64,000 nt of DNA, taken from contig NZ_BJYT01000009.1 in assembly GCF_007991655.1 (NCBI RefSeq), forward strand, positions 179,581 through 243,580, given 5' to 3'. Under the pieces are notes generated by a model. That model searched no databases. It had not been told where the DNA came from and saw only the letters and a program-made list of their open reading frames with translations. Shown here piece after piece: positions 7,446 to 17,193 of the stretch. Position numbers and translations under genes: made by a program. The stretch is from Segetibacter aerophilus. Lineage in GTDB: Bacteria; Bacteroidota; Bacteroidia; Chitinophagales; Chitinophagaceae. Each line of letters begins with the position of its first letter. Within the stretch, counting starts at the first letter, position 1.

Positions 7446-8891
7446 ATGAAAGAATACTCGCTTTTAAAATCTTACCAGGAGCAACATAATGTCTGGGATG
7501 AGATGTTCAGTTCTTCAGGTATTCGGTCTTCTTATAGAAATTTTGTTTCTGCTATCGAAGACCTTTCTGTCACGGAAATGAACCATAAAGATGAACTGGC
7601 TAAAAAATTATTTATGAGCCAGGGAATCACTTTTACCGTTTACAGCAGCGGAGAAGGAATTGAGAAAATCTTTCCTTTTGATATTGTGCCGAGGATTATA
7701 GAAAACCAGGAATGGAAAGTAATCGAAGCCGGGATAAAGCAAAGACTAAAGGCACTGAACATCTTTCTTAAAGACATTTATCATCTTCAGTTCATTATAA
7801 AAGACGGAATTATTCCTGCGCAACTTATTTACTCATGCCCCTACTTTTTAAGGGAAATGATAAACGTAGATGTACCGTTCGATATTTATACCCATGTTGC
7901 CGGCGTTGATTTAATTCGCGATGGAGACGGTTCTTTTTATGTGCTTGAAGATAACTTGCGTACGCCGTCAGGAGTATCGTACATGCTCGAAAACAGGAGC
8001 ATTACCTACCGTATTTTTCCTGACCTGCTTCCAAAGAATAAAGTGCGATCTGTAAAAGATTATCCGGACCTGTTGTATAAAAATCTGCTGTCCATTGCTA
8101 ATCGCCAGATCAGTGATCCAACTGTTGTGCTGTTAACTCCCGGTATTTATAATTCAGCCTATTTTGAACATACTACCCTGGCCAGGCTGATGGGAATTGA
8201 ACTGGTAGAAGGAAGGGACCTGGTGGTTGACAATCACTTTGTATATATGAAAACGACAAAGGGATTGAAAAAAGTTGATGTGATCTACCGACGCGTTGAC
8301 GATGAGTTTTTCGATCCACTTGTTTTTAGGCCAGATAGTGCCTTAGGCGTTCCGGGAATTTATTACGCCTACAGGAAAGGCAATGTGGCTATCGTAAATG
8401 CAATGGGCAACGGAGTTGCCGACGATAAAGCTATCTACACCTATGTGCCTGATATGATACGCTATTACCTTAATGAAGAACCTATTTTAAAAAACGTTCC
8501 AACGTATCACTTATCGGATGTAGATAACCAGCAATACGTTTTTGAAAATATGAGCCAGATGGTGATTAAGAAAACAAACGAGTCGGGGGGTTATGGAATG
8601 TTGATTGGCAACAGCGCTTCGGAAGAAGAAATGGAAACTTTTAAGAAGGCAATCATCGCTGATCCAAGAAGTTTTATTGCACAACCGATTATCAGCTTAT
8701 CGTCAACACCTTGTTATATAAATGGAGTACTGCAACCAAGAAGAGTTGACCTAAGACCATTTGCTTTATGCGGACCAGACGGAATTGACATTGTTCCGGG
8801 TGGGTTGACAAGGGTGGCGCTGAGAGAAGGTTCGTTGGTGGTTAACTCATCGCAAGGAGGTGGAAGCAAGGATACATGGGTGTTGGATTAG
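7446..8891 (+). CDS. Circularly permuted type 2 ATP-grasp protein
   Basis: A 481-residue COG2308-type circularly permuted ATP-grasp enzyme. Recognisable blocks are FDIVPRII near 80, the VLEDNLRTPSGVSYMLENR stretch at about 165-185 (the family signature), VDVIYRRVDDEFFDP near 280, and NESGGYGMLIG near 378 with the glycine-rich nucleotide loop. ATP-grasp enzymes form amide bonds through acyl phosphates. The gene starts a triad with an alpha-E protein and a transglutaminase; comparative genomics has long suggested that the triad makes or attaches a short peptide, but its chemistry is unknown. The 202-bp gap to the next gene contains an interspersed repeat. Confidence 0.9.
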   Translation: MKEYSLLKSYQEQHNVWDEMFSSSGIRSSYRNFVSAIEDLSVTEMNHKDELAKKLFMSQGITFTVYSSGEGIEKIFPFDIVPRIIENQEWKVIEAGIKQRLKALNIFLKDIYHLQFIIKDGIIPAQLIYSCPYFLREMINVDVPFDIYTHVAGVDLIRDGDGSFYVLEDNLRTPSGVSYMLENRSITYRIFPDLLPKNKVRSVKDYPDLLYKNLLSIANRQISDPTVVLLTPGIYNSAYFEHTTLARLMGIELVEGRDLVVDNHFVYMKTTKGLKKVDVIYRRVDDEFFDPLVFRPDSALGVPGIYYAYRKGNVAIVNAMGNGVADDKAIYTYVPDMIRYYLNEEPILKNVPTYHLSDVDNQQYVFENMSQMVIKKTNESGGYGMLIGNSASEEEMETFKKAIIADPRSFIAQPIISLSSTPCYINGVLQPRRVDLRPFALCGPDGIDIVPGGLTRVALREGSLVVNSSQGGGSKDTWVLD

Positions 8892-8972
8892 AATACTTTG
8901 AAGGTTTTGGATGCATTAATTGGCTGGCGGGTATTATCGGGTATTGATAAAAAGCAGCATTAAACATCAAAA

Positions 8973-8996
8973 GTACAAGTGAGTGACACAACGATG
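8973..8996 (+). repeat. Interspersed repeat, type A (24-bp form)
   Basis: Begins GTAC and continues AAGTGAGTGACACAACGATG. All 24 bases are identical to the copies at 27527 and, in reverse, 53677. It lies inside the ATP-grasp/alpha-E operon gap. Confidence 0.85.
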
Positions 8997-9093
8997 ATTC
9001 AACTGTGTACAGATGTTGGCAAGAAAAAAGCATCTTTAGGATATCTATTAAAAATTAAACTTTTAAATCCCGTTAAGGGTTGAGGGCGAAAAC

Positions 9094-10032
9094 ATGCTAA
9101 GCAGAGTTGCAGAGACAATTTATTGGATGGCGCGCTACATGGAGAGAACCGACGGAATGCTGCAGGTTATGCGTACAAGCTATATATCGTCGCAGGATGA
9201 TATAAAAGATTTTAGCTGGAAGCAGCTCTTAAATACTTACGGTAGTGGCCTTAGTAAAGATGAAATAATCAAAATTGAAAAGGATACGCCGAAAGTTTTT
9301 GACTATATCATTTTAGATAAGATGAACGCCACCTCTGCTTTCAATAATATCACTCAAGCGAGGGAGAATGCACGGGCTATACAAGATCACATAACGAAAG
9401 AAGTGTGGCAATGCTTGAATAATTACTATCACTTTATAAGGGAGCCCGAAACAGAGAGCCAACTGAGAAACGGCGACCCGGTAACTGCTATTGACCTGCT
9501 GATACAAAATGGACTTCTTTTCACAGGCACCATTAAAAATACAATGACGCGCGATGAGGGCTACACCTTTTTGTACCTCGGAAAGTTTCTTGAACGAGCT
9601 ATTCTTACTGTAGATATCATAAGAATCAAACTAAACGAAATAGAACCTGAGGAGTTTAAATTATCGGAAGCGCGGGAACTGAGATATCTTTTATATTCTC
9701 TTTTCGGCTACGAGATCTATATGAAAACTTATAAAGGCAATTTTTCTACTTCGCAGGTTTTAGAGTTGGTCCTTTATAATAATTATTTCCCGCACTCTGT
9801 TTTGTACAGTCTGAACCAATTGAACAAATACTTTGAACGTTTGAAGCCTGAAAGCTTACCCGAGAATTATGAAGAACTTGAATTCTTGATCGGAAAAAGC
9901 TTAAACAACGTAAAATACAGTGACCTGGAAGCTGAGAACCTGAAAATGGTAAACCAGTTTTTGTTGCAGACAAGAAAGGATTTGATCGAAATTGGAAACT
10001 CATTCAGCCGGTACTATTTTGGAAACACTTAA
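9094..10032 (+). CDS. Alpha-E domain-containing protein
   Basis: A 312-residue, mostly alpha-helical COG2307 protein. It begins with the diagnostic MLSRVAETIYWMARYMERTD and contains the paired QARENARAIQDHITKEVW and FLYLGKFLERAILTVDIIR blocks, each with conserved Arg and Glu residues. No signal peptide or membrane helix, so cytoplasmic. The domain is almost always encoded next to a COG2308 ATP-grasp enzyme and a COG1305 transglutaminase, exactly as here. Its biochemical role is unknown; it may bind the peptide or amine substrate. The 14-bp gap to the transglutaminase supports co-transcription. Confidence 0.9.
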   Translation: MLSRVAETIYWMARYMERTDGMLQVMRTSYISSQDDIKDFSWKQLLNTYGSGLSKDEIIKIEKDTPKVFDYIILDKMNATSAFNNITQARENARAIQDHITKEVWQCLNNYYHFIREPETESQLRNGDPVTAIDLLIQNGLLFTGTIKNTMTRDEGYTFLYLGKFLERAILTVDIIRIKLNEIEPEEFKLSEARELRYLLYSLFGYEIYMKTYKGNFSTSQVLELVLYNNYFPHSVLYSLNQLNKYFERLKPESLPENYEELEFLIGKSLNNVKYSDLEAENLKMVNQFLLQTRKDLIEIGNSFSRYYFGNT

Positions 10033-10046
10033 TCTTCGAAACACTT

Positions 10047-11015
10047 ATGCCCGCCTATAAAATAAGACACATAACCCGCTATACCTACGCATCTCCTGTA
10101 ATTGATTGCACAAACCAGATTATGCTTTACCCTGTGATTGACGACAGGCTGGAGGTTAAAAAGCACGAAATAAAGATTTCTCATAACCCGGAAATAGAAG
10201 TGTTCTCAGACTACTTTGGAAACAAGGTGGGTGCGTTTAGCGTAATTAATCCTCATACAGAATTATTAATTGAATCAACGGCCGAAGTTTTTACAAAACC
10301 GGTACTCGTACCAATGGACGAGCTGTCCGCCGAAGAGCAATGGAAGCATTTAGATGAAATAAAGTACAATATCGAATTTTTTGATTTTTTGAAAGAGGCC
10401 TCATTTCCTTCTGAAGCTGAAGCAAAAAAAACGTTGTCACGTGTAATAGATCCGGCAGATAAGCCTCTAAAGAATGCGTTAGTGTTATCGGAATATGTGT
10501 ATGATAATTTCAAGTATGAGAAGGGTGTAACTAATATTGAAACGCCGATTGAAGAAATATGGGATTTAAAAGCAGGCGTATGCCAGGACTTTGCGCACAT
10601 GTTGCTAGTCATGTTACGGATGTTTAAGATTCCTGCCCGATACGTAAGCGGTTATATCTGTCCGAAAGAAAGCGGTGTACGTGGGGAAGGTGCAACGCAC
10701 GCATGGGTAGAAGCTTATATCCCATTCTTTGGTTGGCTTGGTCTAGATCCAACCAATAATACCATTGTAACCGACGGTCATGTAAAAATAGCGGTAGGAC
10801 GAAATTTTGCTGACTGCACGCCCGTCAAAGGAACTTACAAAGGCTCAGGTGATCATACTTTAGAAGTAACCGTACATATAGAAAATGGCAAACCAAGAGC
10901 AATGCCTTCGCCTACAGCTATTCCTACCTATACCTACACAGTAAAAAACAAAGAAGTACCTATAAACTCCTACAGGAAGTACCTGGAGATGCAGCAGCAA
11001 CAGCAGCAGCAGTGA
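10047..11015 (+). CDS. Transglutaminase family protein with poly-Gln tail
   Basis: A 322-residue COG1305 protein: an N-terminal bacterial transglutaminase-like beta domain (about 1-90) followed by the catalytic core with triad Cys179 (AGVCQDFAH), His218 (ATHAWVE) and Asp234 (LGLDPTNN). No signal peptide is seen. It is the third gene of the ATP-grasp/alpha-E/transglutaminase triad and probably acts as an amidase or peptidase on the product of the ATP-grasp enzyme (inference). The C-terminus is EMQQQQQQQ, encoded by a CAG/CAA run directly before the stop, which looks like a slippage-prone microsatellite. The last 18 bp separate it from the convergent permease gene. Confidence 0.9.
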   Translation: MPAYKIRHITRYTYASPVIDCTNQIMLYPVIDDRLEVKKHEIKISHNPEIEVFSDYFGNKVGAFSVINPHTELLIESTAEVFTKPVLVPMDELSAEEQWKHLDEIKYNIEFFDFLKEASFPSEAEAKKTLSRVIDPADKPLKNALVLSEYVYDNFKYEKGVTNIETPIEEIWDLKAGVCQDFAHMLLVMLRMFKIPARYVSGYICPKESGVRGEGATHAWVEAYIPFFGWLGLDPTNNTIVTDGHVKIAVGRNFADCTPVKGTYKGSGDHTLEVTVHIENGKPRAMPSPTAIPTYTYTVKNKEVPINSYRKYLEMQQQQQQQ

Positions 11016-11032
11016 GTTGCCGGCGACTCTCC

Positions 11033-11734
11033 TCACCATCCTAAAAACACCATCCCTGCTCCGCAAATGAAAATAGTTAGGCCGCTAAGAGCATGCATGT
11101 ATTTTTCCAGTTTCTCGGTCTTTAAAAAAGCGAGGCCGTGGTAGCCAAGCACAACCATTAAGATCATAACCACCAAAGTGAAGATGGTGTACACTATTAT
11201 GAGGAGAAACATGCCATAAGTAGAATTTTTGGCGCCTGGAAAATAAAGCAAAGGAATCATCGGTTCGCATGGACCTAATACAAAAATCAGGAACATGACC
11301 CACGGTGTTACGGTATGCCTCTCACTTGGTGCAACTGCCCGGCCATCTTTGTGTTCGTATACATACATTGATCCATCGTCGTATACGTCGAAGTGTTTAT
11401 GCAGCCGCCCTCTTCTTGCTGTAACTAGTCCCCATATGGCATATGCTACGCCAAAAGCGACTAGTGCCCATCCTGCTATACCGCCTCTTATGTTTTCTAA
11501 CCAGTTCACTTTCGATAATGACCAGCCCAAAGCCGCTCCGCCTAATCCCAGTAAAACCGAACTCCAAACGTGGCCGCATCCACATATGATGGTCCAGAAA
11601 ATGGTTCTCGAAAAAGACCATCCCCGCGACTTCGATAGGGCGATAAATGGAAGATAATGATCTGGTCCAGCCACTGTATGCAAGCACGCGATAGTCACCG
11701 CCGCTATCATTAATACTTCTATTTCGGTTTGCAT
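11033..11734 (-). CDS. Nickel/cobalt-type permease of the UreH/HupE-like class
   Basis: A 233-residue polytopic membrane protein with about six helices. The first helix region carries HTVAGPDHYLPF (residues 19-30), close to the His-x4/5-Asp-His metal motif of NiCoT and UreH transporters, and a second conserved block reads FVLGPCEPMIPLLYFPGA near 150-168. A hydrophilic central loop (about 112-140) contains several His residues. It is the last gene of the minus-strand urease cluster, 160 bp after ureD, so nickel supply for urease is the natural role. It is not a close match to classical NiCoT proteins, and sulfite-exporter-type (TauE/SafE-like) annotation is an alternative. Confidence 0.7.
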   Translation of the reverse strand: MQTEIEVLMIAAVTIACLHTVAGPDHYLPFIALSKSRGWSFSRTIFWTIICGCGHVWSSVLLGLGGAALGWSLSKVNWLENIRGGIAGWALVAFGVAYAIWGLVTARRGRLHKHFDVYDDGSMYVYEHKDGRAVAPSERHTVTPWVMFLIFVLGPCEPMIPLLYFPGAKNSTYGMFLLIIVYTIFTLVVMILMVVLGYHGLAFLKTEKLEKYMHALSGLTIFICGAGMVFLGW

Positions 11735-11825
11735 TATTTATGCCTTTTCTTCAAAAAGGGTCAAAAATTGTCATTAGCTTACTATTGCTTTTTAGGTACG
11801 AGCATTTGTTTAAATAGAGTCGTTG

Positions 11826-11840
11826 TTGCGACGCTCCGTT
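11826..11840 (-). repeat. Short repeat, type C (GGAGCGTCGCAA)
   Basis: TTGCGACGCTCCGTT on the plus strand, identical over 15 bp to 57240-57254. It lies between ureD and the permease gene. The CGTCGCAA core resembles the type-B repeat. Confidence 0.5.
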
Positions 11841-11894
11841 CATCTTCAAAGCTTATTGCATCTTCAGCTTTTATTCGCAAATATTATCCAAACC

Positions 11895-12686
11895 TCAAGC
11901 ATCCTGCTTAATTAGTAAAAGCTCATTTAAATCTTGTAAACAATTGTACAATTGCTCCGCCTTATGACCGAGCAAACGAACGATTACACCGTTGACCGGC
12001 AACCCAGAAACACCGAAACAAATGTTCTCTTCCACAGAAAGCTTGTTATTTATTTCAGCAATCGCTTCAGTAACGGAAGCTGTTTCGTTTATATAAATCA
12101 AACTTGCCTGGTGGGTAAAGCCTTCCAGCTGACCAATTGATTTTACATTTATTTGGGAAGGTATTATTAACAGGTTTTCTTTAACCATCAGCCTTCTGTT
12201 TAAAAATATTTTTGTCAGGTTTTGATACTTTGTAAATGCAAATTCTTCCCCGTTTAGTTTTCTTCCGCAAGTGAGCACTTCTCCCCACGTAAGGCTACAA
12301 CCACCGGACATGTAAATGTTATTTGTTGCGACAAAATGAGATGACTTATGAGGAACTGAAGGATGAGGCAGATAACAAAAAGAAGCGCCTTTACTCATTT
12401 GCACTTCTATCGTTTGCAAAGCGCCTTTCTTCATTTCGAAAAGCCTTTGATAAGATTGTGTTCCTAATTGAAGAGAGCAATCCTCTTCAAGATTAATCTT
12501 GATTTGATATTCATCGCCATCCAAAACTCCAGGTGATGAACTCATTAACATTAACTGCAAACAATGATCATTTTTGTTTTCGGTGATGTTGGCGATTTTT
12601 AAGGGAGTGGTGAAAAAGCAATTTTTCAAATAGGTTCTCGAATTGCTTAAACCTGCAGTGATCTGCGACCTCGTAATCATCGGCAA
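11895..12686 (-). CDS. ureD: Urease accessory protein UreD
   Basis: A 263-residue UreD (UreH in some species) homolog. Typical features are the basic N-terminus with [14 protein letters not shown], an [19 protein letters not shown] block with the conserved Gxxx[14 protein letters not shown], and [12 protein letters not shown]. UreD is the scaffold that binds apo-urease and, with UreF and UreG, passes nickel and CO2 to the active site. It overlaps the 3' end of ureG by 10 bp, a sign of translational coupling. Placement at the end of the accessory genes rather than before ureA is common outside enterobacteria. Confidence 0.9.
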   Translation of the reverse strand: MPMITRSQITAGLSNSRTYLKNCFFTTPLKIANITENKNDHCLQLMLMSSSPGVLDGDEYQIKINLEEDCSLQLGTQSYQRLFEMKKGALQTIEVQMSKGASFCYLPHPSVPHKSSHFVATNNIYMSGGCSLTWGEVLTCGRKLNGEEFAFTKYQNLTKIFLNRRLMVKENLLIIPSQINVKSIGQLEGFTHQASLIYINETASVTEAIAEINNKLSVEENICFGVSGLPVNGVIVRLLGHKAEQLYNCLQDLNELLLIKQDA

Positions 12687-13330
12687 AGTTTTACATCTCC
12701 AACTTTTTCAATCAAAGCATATTTTTTCAACCATCCGATTACACTGTCTAATCCTTCCAATGTCATTAAATTGGTAAACACAAATGGAGTTCCTTTCCGC
12801 ATTTTTCTTGCATCGCGCTCCATCACTTCGAGGCTTGCACCTACATAAGGAGCGAGGTCAATTTTATTGATTACCAAAAGATCTGAACGGGTAATACCAG
12901 GTCCGCCTTTCCTCGGGATCTTATCACCTTCTGCCACATCAATTACAAATATGGTTACATCAGCAAGATCAGGACTAAACGTTGCAGAAAGGTTGTCTCC
13001 CCCACTCTCTATAAAGATGATTTCAATATCAGGGAACCTGTTAGCCATTTCTTCCACAGCTTCCAGGTTCATACTTGCATCCTCCCGAATAGCCGTGTGT
13101 GGACAGCCGCCCGTTTCTACTCCAATAATTCTTTCAGCAGGAAGAAGGCTGTTTTGTGTTAAAAACTCAGCATCCTCTTTTGTATAAATGTCGTTCGTAA
13201 TTACACCAATACTATACTCATTCATTAGCTCCCTGCTCAACCTTTCGATCAGCGCAGTCTTACCCGAACCGACAGGGCCGGCAATTCCAACTTTAATGTA
13301 TTTTCTTTCTGACATAGATATAGTTTTCAA
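12677..13330 (-). CDS. ureG: Urease accessory GTPase UreG
   Basis: A 217-residue SIMIBI-class GTPase. The P-loop GPVGSGKT is near residues 18-25, the metal-binding [16 protein letters not shown] block (Cys-Pro-His) near 76-90, [14 protein letters not shown] near 113-126 and the base-specificity motif [10 protein letters not shown] near 158. UreG hydrolyses GTP to drive nickel transfer into urease together with UreD and UreF. An internal Met6 (base 13315) would give a start closer to that of most homologs; the first ATG is kept but is uncertain. The gene is 28 bp downstream of ureF. Confidence 0.95.
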   Translation of the reverse strand: MKTISMSERKYIKVGIAGPVGSGKTALIERLSRELMNEYSIGVITNDIYTKEDAEFLTQNSLLPAERIIGVETGGCPHTAIREDASMNLEAVEEMANRFPDIEIIFIESGGDNLSATFSPDLADVTIFVIDVAEGDKIPRKGGPGITRSDLLVINKIDLAPYVGASLEVMERDARKMRKGTPFVFTNLMTLEGLDSVIGWLKKYALIEKVGDVKLCR

Positions 13331-13358
13331 TCAAACAATTTTTCTCAATCCAGCACAA

Positions 13359-14051
13359 TTACGACATATACAACCTCGAATACAACTGTTCATGTTGCAT
13401 GCACCTAATGTCAAAACCACTGCAACACAGGCCTATCAAATCCTTGTTCGGTACCAGAGAATTTTCAACGAGTTCAGTAATTAGTGGTTGAAGCGAAAAC
13501 AACAATTGCTGCCCGTCCTGCTGGCCAAGCGGGATTAGTTTAACACTATTGGTTACCATTCCTACAGCGGCATTATAAAAGAAGCCTGTCAACGCTTCAC
13601 TTTTTGAAATCCCTAAAGCATGAGCATACAAACCAAAAACGATAGAGTAATGGCCTGCTGCCTTTTGTTGATGTATTGCTTCTTTGTACTGCGTCGCTAT
13701 TGCACACTCACATATCGGCATAAAAATTTTCAATAAGCGCATTCCAAGTTTTTGGCTTGCCTGCCGAATTTCCTTCGGCAGCTTTACGGCAGTGCATTCA
13801 TTATCTAACTCCAGCAGCCGTTTAAAATTATTTTTTGCTGCAGCATCAAAGGCAAGCGAGACGAATGCACCATCAGTATATTGAAGGTTTTGAGTGAGCA
13901 TTTCTGTCACAAACGCTTTGGCTGTAGTCACATCTTTTACAATGCCTAGCTGCACATAGGTTTCTAGCCCATTTGAATGCGCATAACCGCCAATGGGCAA
14001 CGTAGGATCAGACAGCTGCAACAGGCTTAACAGGTTCGTATTAAACATCAC
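13359..14051 (-). CDS. ureF: Urease accessory protein UreF
   Basis: A 230-residue all-helical UreF. The N-terminal signature LLQLSDPTLPIGGYAHSNGLE (about 10-30) with its PIGG/AHSxGLE motif is clear, as is KSEALTGFFYNAAVGMVTNSVKLIPLGQ near 155-182. UreF bridges UreD and UreG in the nickel-insertion complex. Its start lies 11 bp inside the 3' end of ureE, implying coupled translation. The C-terminal tail is somewhat unusual, with several Cys residues (GLCCSGFDIRCMQ). Confidence 0.92.
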   Translation of the reverse strand: MMFNTNLLSLLQLSDPTLPIGGYAHSNGLETYVQLGIVKDVTTAKAFVTEMLTQNLQYTDGAFVSLAFDAAAKNNFKRLLELDNECTAVKLPKEIRQASQKLGMRLLKIFMPICECAIATQYKEAIHQQKAAGHYSIVFGLYAHALGISKSEALTGFFYNAAVGMVTNSVKLIPLGQQDGQQLLFSLQPLITELVENSLVPNKDLIGLCCSGFDIRCMQHEQLYSRLYMS

Positions 14052-14556
14052 TTGCAGAAGTTGTTAATTGTAGGATTTTGGAAAACAAACTTTGTTTACC
14101 TCCTTCATTTCCGTGTGGTGAAACGGTTGTTTTTAGAGGGTTTACCAACTTGCGCATTTCTCTTTTTGGTTCAAATCCTGCCGCCGATAACAGTTTGAAA
14201 ATCGGCGGTTCAAAAGGAATCAATATTTCTTCATTTTGGAAAAATAAGGGTAAATGCTTGTTACCAATTTCATAGCAAACAGAAGCCATTTGATACATCG
14301 AAGCAGGTGTGATAATGATAGCTTCACACGGTTGAATCTCAACCGCGATTACACTATTCTCGTCTTCCCATAAAACATCTCCCTCAGTCAAAAATTGTGC
14401 TTCGTTCATAAACTTCATGATAACCTCAGTTCCTGATTTTGCTCTTTTATGAAATATCCGTTTGTTTGCTTCAAACCATTCAATCGGTACCAGGTCAATG
14501 GTTCTTCCTGATAACTCAAACGATGTAAGATTTCCTATTTTTTGCTTTATTACCAT
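14041..14556 (-). CDS. ureE: Urease accessory nickel chaperone UreE
   Basis: A 171-residue UreE. The central metallochaperone domain carries MYQMASVCYEIGNKHLPLFF (about 87-106), with the invariant GNKH histidine that binds Ni at the dimer interface, and GDVLWEDENSVIAVEI in the N-terminal peptide-binding domain. The C-terminal poly-His tail of some UreE proteins is absent; the tail (about 140-171) is Ser/Thr/Lys-rich. It is separated from ureC by 121 bp that contain an interspersed repeat, and overlaps ureF by 11 bp. Confidence 0.88.
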   Translation of the reverse strand: MVIKQKIGNLTSFELSGRTIDLVPIEWFEANKRIFHKRAKSGTEVIMKFMNEAQFLTEGDVLWEDENSVIAVEIQPCEAIIITPASMYQMASVCYEIGNKHLPLFFQNEEILIPFEPPIFKLLSAAGFEPKREMRKLVNPLKTTVSPHGNEGGKQSLFSKILQLTTSASDV

Positions 14557-14623
14557 GACTGGTTTGTCTATTATTTAAAGTAATTCTGCAACGAGACTAA
14601 AGATGCTATTTGTTGTCAGATGA

Positions 14624-14647
14624 AGTGATTGCAACGCAACGATGATG
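14624..14647 (+). repeat. Diverged interspersed repeat inside the urease operon (ureC-ureE gap)
   Basis: AGTGATTGCAACGCAACGAT followed by GATG. The right half matches the type-B/type-A consensus (GCAACGATG); the left half has drifted. It lies antisense to the operon. Confidence 0.5.
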
Positions 14648-14677
14648 CTATGAAAACCATTGCTTGTATCAAAAGAA

Positions 14678-16399
14678 TCAAAACAAGAAATACCGCTGCG
14701 CCATCGGAACCACATCTACCGGTTCACAGGTTATATGAACACCATCTACCTTGACCTCGTAATTTTCAGGGTTTACTTCAATGTCTGGGGTAGCATCATT
14801 ATGAATCAGGTCTTTCTTTCCAATGCTTCGGCAGTTCTTTACCGGCAAAATCATCTTCTGTAAACCATACTGCTGCACTATGTTTTTCTCTAAAGAAACT
14901 TTTGATACAAACGTTGCACAGGTATTAAAAACGGCTTTACCATAAGCACCAAACATATGCCTGTAAATAACAGGTTGCGGCGTTGGAATAGACGCATTAG
15001 GATCACCCATTTTACTGGCTATGATCATTCCGCCTTTTATAATCATTTCTGGTTTTACTCCAAAAAAAGCTGGTTTCCATAAAACAATGTCTGCCAGCTT
15101 TCCAGGCTCAAGCGACCCAACGTAATCACTTATACCGTGCGTAATGGCAGGGTTGATTGTGTACTTCGAAACGTATCTTTTTGCCCGAAAATTATCGTTA
15201 CTGTTTCCTTTGTCTTCAGGCAAAAATCCGCGTTGCTTTTTCATTTTGTCTGCCGTCTGCCAGGTACGAATGATTACCTCAGCAACGCGTCCCATCGCCT
15301 GGCTATCGGAACTCATCATGCTAAAAACACCCATGTCATGTAAGATGTCTTCCGCCGCAATCGTCTCGGGCCTGATGCGGCTATCGGCAAAAGCAACATC
15401 TTCAGGAACAGATTTATCAAGGTGATGACACACCATCAACATATCCAAATGTTCATCAATGGTGTTAACCGTATAAGGCCGCGTAGGATTGGTAGAAGAC
15501 GGCAGAATATTGGGATACATGGCCGCTTTGATAATATCAGGCGCATGTCCCCCACCCGCTCCCTCGGTATGATAAGTATGTATTACCCTTCCATTGATGG
15601 CGTTGATTGTATCTTCTAAAAACCCTGATTCGTTCAGTGTATCCGTATGTATCGCCACCTGCACATCCAATTCATCCGCTACCGATAGTGAGGCATCAAT
15701 AACTGCAGGTGTTGAGCCCCAGTCTTCATGAATTTTCAATCCGATTGCGCCTGCTTCAATTTGCTCTGTCAAAGGTGCTGTAGTAGCACAGTTACCTTTA
15801 CCAAGAAACCCAAGGTTCATTGGGAAGGCATCAGCAGCTTCCAGCATCTTTTGAATGTTCCAGGCACCGGGAGTAACGGTAGTTGCGTTGGTTCCATCAG
15901 CCGGACCGGTACCGCCACCGATCATAGTAGTAACGCCACTAAACAAAGCATGATCGATTTGCTGTGGACAGATAAAATGAATATGAGTATCGATCCCACC
16001 GGCCGTTGCAATCAATCCTGCTCCTCCGTGCACTTCAGTTGATGCACCAATTACCATATTTGCATCTACCCCATCCATCGTATCAGGGTTGCCTGCTTTT
16101 CCTATGCCCACGATTTTTCCATCCTTTATTCCGATGTCTGCTTTTACAATCCCCCAATGATCAATGATCATTACACTGGTTATTACAAAGTCAAGCACTC
16201 CATCTCGTCGGGTAGCTGTTGAAGATTGAGCCATTCCATCACGTATTGTTTTGCCTCCGCCGAACTTACTTTCATCACCATAAACAGTATAATCTTTTTC
16301 AATCTCAATGATCAAGTCAGTGTCCGCCAGGCGCACTTTATCACCTGTGGTCGGACCGTACATATTTGCATACTTAATCCTGCTTATTTTAAGGCTCAT
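14678..16399 (-). CDS. ureC: Urease subunit alpha
   Basis: The 573-residue catalytic subunit of nickel urease (urea to ammonia and carbamate). All active-site residues are present with a uniform +5 offset from the Klebsiella enzyme: nickel ligands His139/His141 (DTHIH), the carbamylated Lys222 (GLKIHEDWG), His251, His277 and Asp365 (SSDSQAMGR). The flap Cys324 and catalytic acid-base His325 are in MVCHHLD. Length is full and there is no disruption. The start overlaps the ureB stop as ATGA, so the two are translationally coupled. Enzyme is cytoplasmic, assembled with UreA and UreB. Confidence 0.97.
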   Translation of the reverse strand: MSLKISRIKYANMYGPTTGDKVRLADTDLIIEIEKDYTVYGDESKFGGGKTIRDGMAQSSTATRRDGVLDFVITSVMIIDHWGIVKADIGIKDGKIVGIGKAGNPDTMDGVDANMVIGASTEVHGGAGLIATAGGIDTHIHFICPQQIDHALFSGVTTMIGGGTGPADGTNATTVTPGAWNIQKMLEAADAFPMNLGFLGKGNCATTAPLTEQIEAGAIGLKIHEDWGSTPAVIDASLSVADELDVQVAIHTDTLNESGFLEDTINAINGRVIHTYHTEGAGGGHAPDIIKAAMYPNILPSSTNPTRPYTVNTIDEHLDMLMVCHHLDKSVPEDVAFADSRIRPETIAAEDILHDMGVFSMMSSDSQAMGRVAEVIIRTWQTADKMKKQRGFLPEDKGNSNDNFRAKRYVSKYTINPAITHGISDYVGSLEPGKLADIVLWKPAFFGVKPEMIIKGGMIIASKMGDPNASIPTPQPVIYRHMFGAYGKAVFNTCATFVSKVSLEKNIVQQYGLQKMILPVKNCRSIGKKDLIHNDATPDIEVNPENYEVKVDGVHITCEPVDVVPMAQRYFLF

Positions 16400-16770
16400 A
16401 GCGTTGAATTTTTAAAATTCTGTGTAGCTGCTTTTGAGAGGGCTTCTTCTTTTACACTCGCGCTCGTTGTATCGCCGTTAGTGAGGTTGCTAAACCCAAA
16501 GGCTTTTCTATGGCCGCCAAAAATTACCAGTTCCACTTCTTTTTCCTCTCCGGGTTCGAAGCGAACTGCTGTACCTGCCGCTATATTAAGCCGCATCCCA
16601 AATGCTTTTGCCCTGTCAAACGACATTTGTTTATTCACTTCGAAAAAGTGAAAGTGAGAGCCAACCTGTACAGGTCTGTCACCAGTATTTACAACGGCAA
16701 TGGTGATCGTTGCTCGTCCTACATTGCATTCGATATCTCCTTGCGTCAGTATGTATTCTCCGGGTATCAT
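16396..16770 (-). CDS. ureB: Urease subunit beta
   Basis: A 124-residue urease beta subunit. The N-terminal [15 protein letters not shown] and the [19 protein letters not shown] block (about 37-55) are hallmarks, followed by [17 protein letters not shown] short extension ([20 protein letters not shown]) follows the conserved core. The beta subunit packs with alpha and gamma in the (abc)3 assembly. It is separated from ureA by about 117 bp holding an interspersed repeat, unusual in an operon where these two genes are normally almost contiguous. Confidence 0.95.
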   Translation of the reverse strand: MIPGEYILTQGDIECNVGRATITIAVVNTGDRPVQVGSHFHFFEVNKQMSFDRAKAFGMRLNIAAGTAVRFEPGEEKEVELVIFGGHRKAFGFSNLTNGDTTSASVKEEALSKAATQNFKNSTL

Positions 16771-16812
16771 GGTTTGTATTTTTATGTAACCAGCTTTTGA
16801 TAATTAGTGCAG

Positions 16813-16835
16813 CATTTGTTGCGTCGCACTCTTGT
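16813..16835 (-). repeat. Interspersed repeat, type B, inside the ureA-ureB gap
   Basis: Minus-strand reading ACAAGAGTGCGACGCAACAA then ATG. It is one of the clearest type-B copies and lies in the sense orientation between two co-transcribed urease genes. Confidence 0.75.
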
Positions 16836-16887
16836 GCATTTAGTTTAATACGCTTCAACCTGACAGCAAAAGTTCATGGTCCACTAC

Positions 16888-17193
16888 CTAATATCTTATC
16901 GGGTCATGTACTGTCACCAGCTTTGTTCCATCAGGAAATGTTGCTTCAATTTGTATCTCATGTATCATTTCAGGGATCCCTTCCATTACGTCACCTCGAG
17001 TGAGAATGGTCGCTCCAAATTGCATTAATTCAGCCACCGATTTTCCATCACGTGCTGCTTCCTGTAGTTGGCTACTGATTAGTGCTATAGCTTCGGGATA
17101 ATTTAATTTAAGTCCTCTTGCCTTTCTTTTTTCAGCAAGTTCTCCTGCCAAAAACAATAAAAGCTTTTCAGACTCTCGTGGGGTTAAGTGCAT
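16888..17193 (-). CDS. ureA: Urease subunit gamma
   Basis: A 101-residue gamma subunit beginning [20 protein letters not shown], the near-invariant start of UreA. An in-frame upstream ATG (17226) would add 11 residues not seen in the family, so the internal start is chosen. [38 protein letters not shown] and a C-terminal VTVHDPIRY block complete the match. It is the first gene of the operon; a promoter is expected in the 217 bp upstream but no clear consensus was seen. Confidence 0.93.
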   Translation of the reverse strand: MHLTPRESEKLLLFLAGELAEKRKARGLKLNYPEAIALISSQLQEAARDGKSVAELMQFGATILTRGDVMEGIPEMIHEIQIEATFPDGTKLVTVHDPIRY

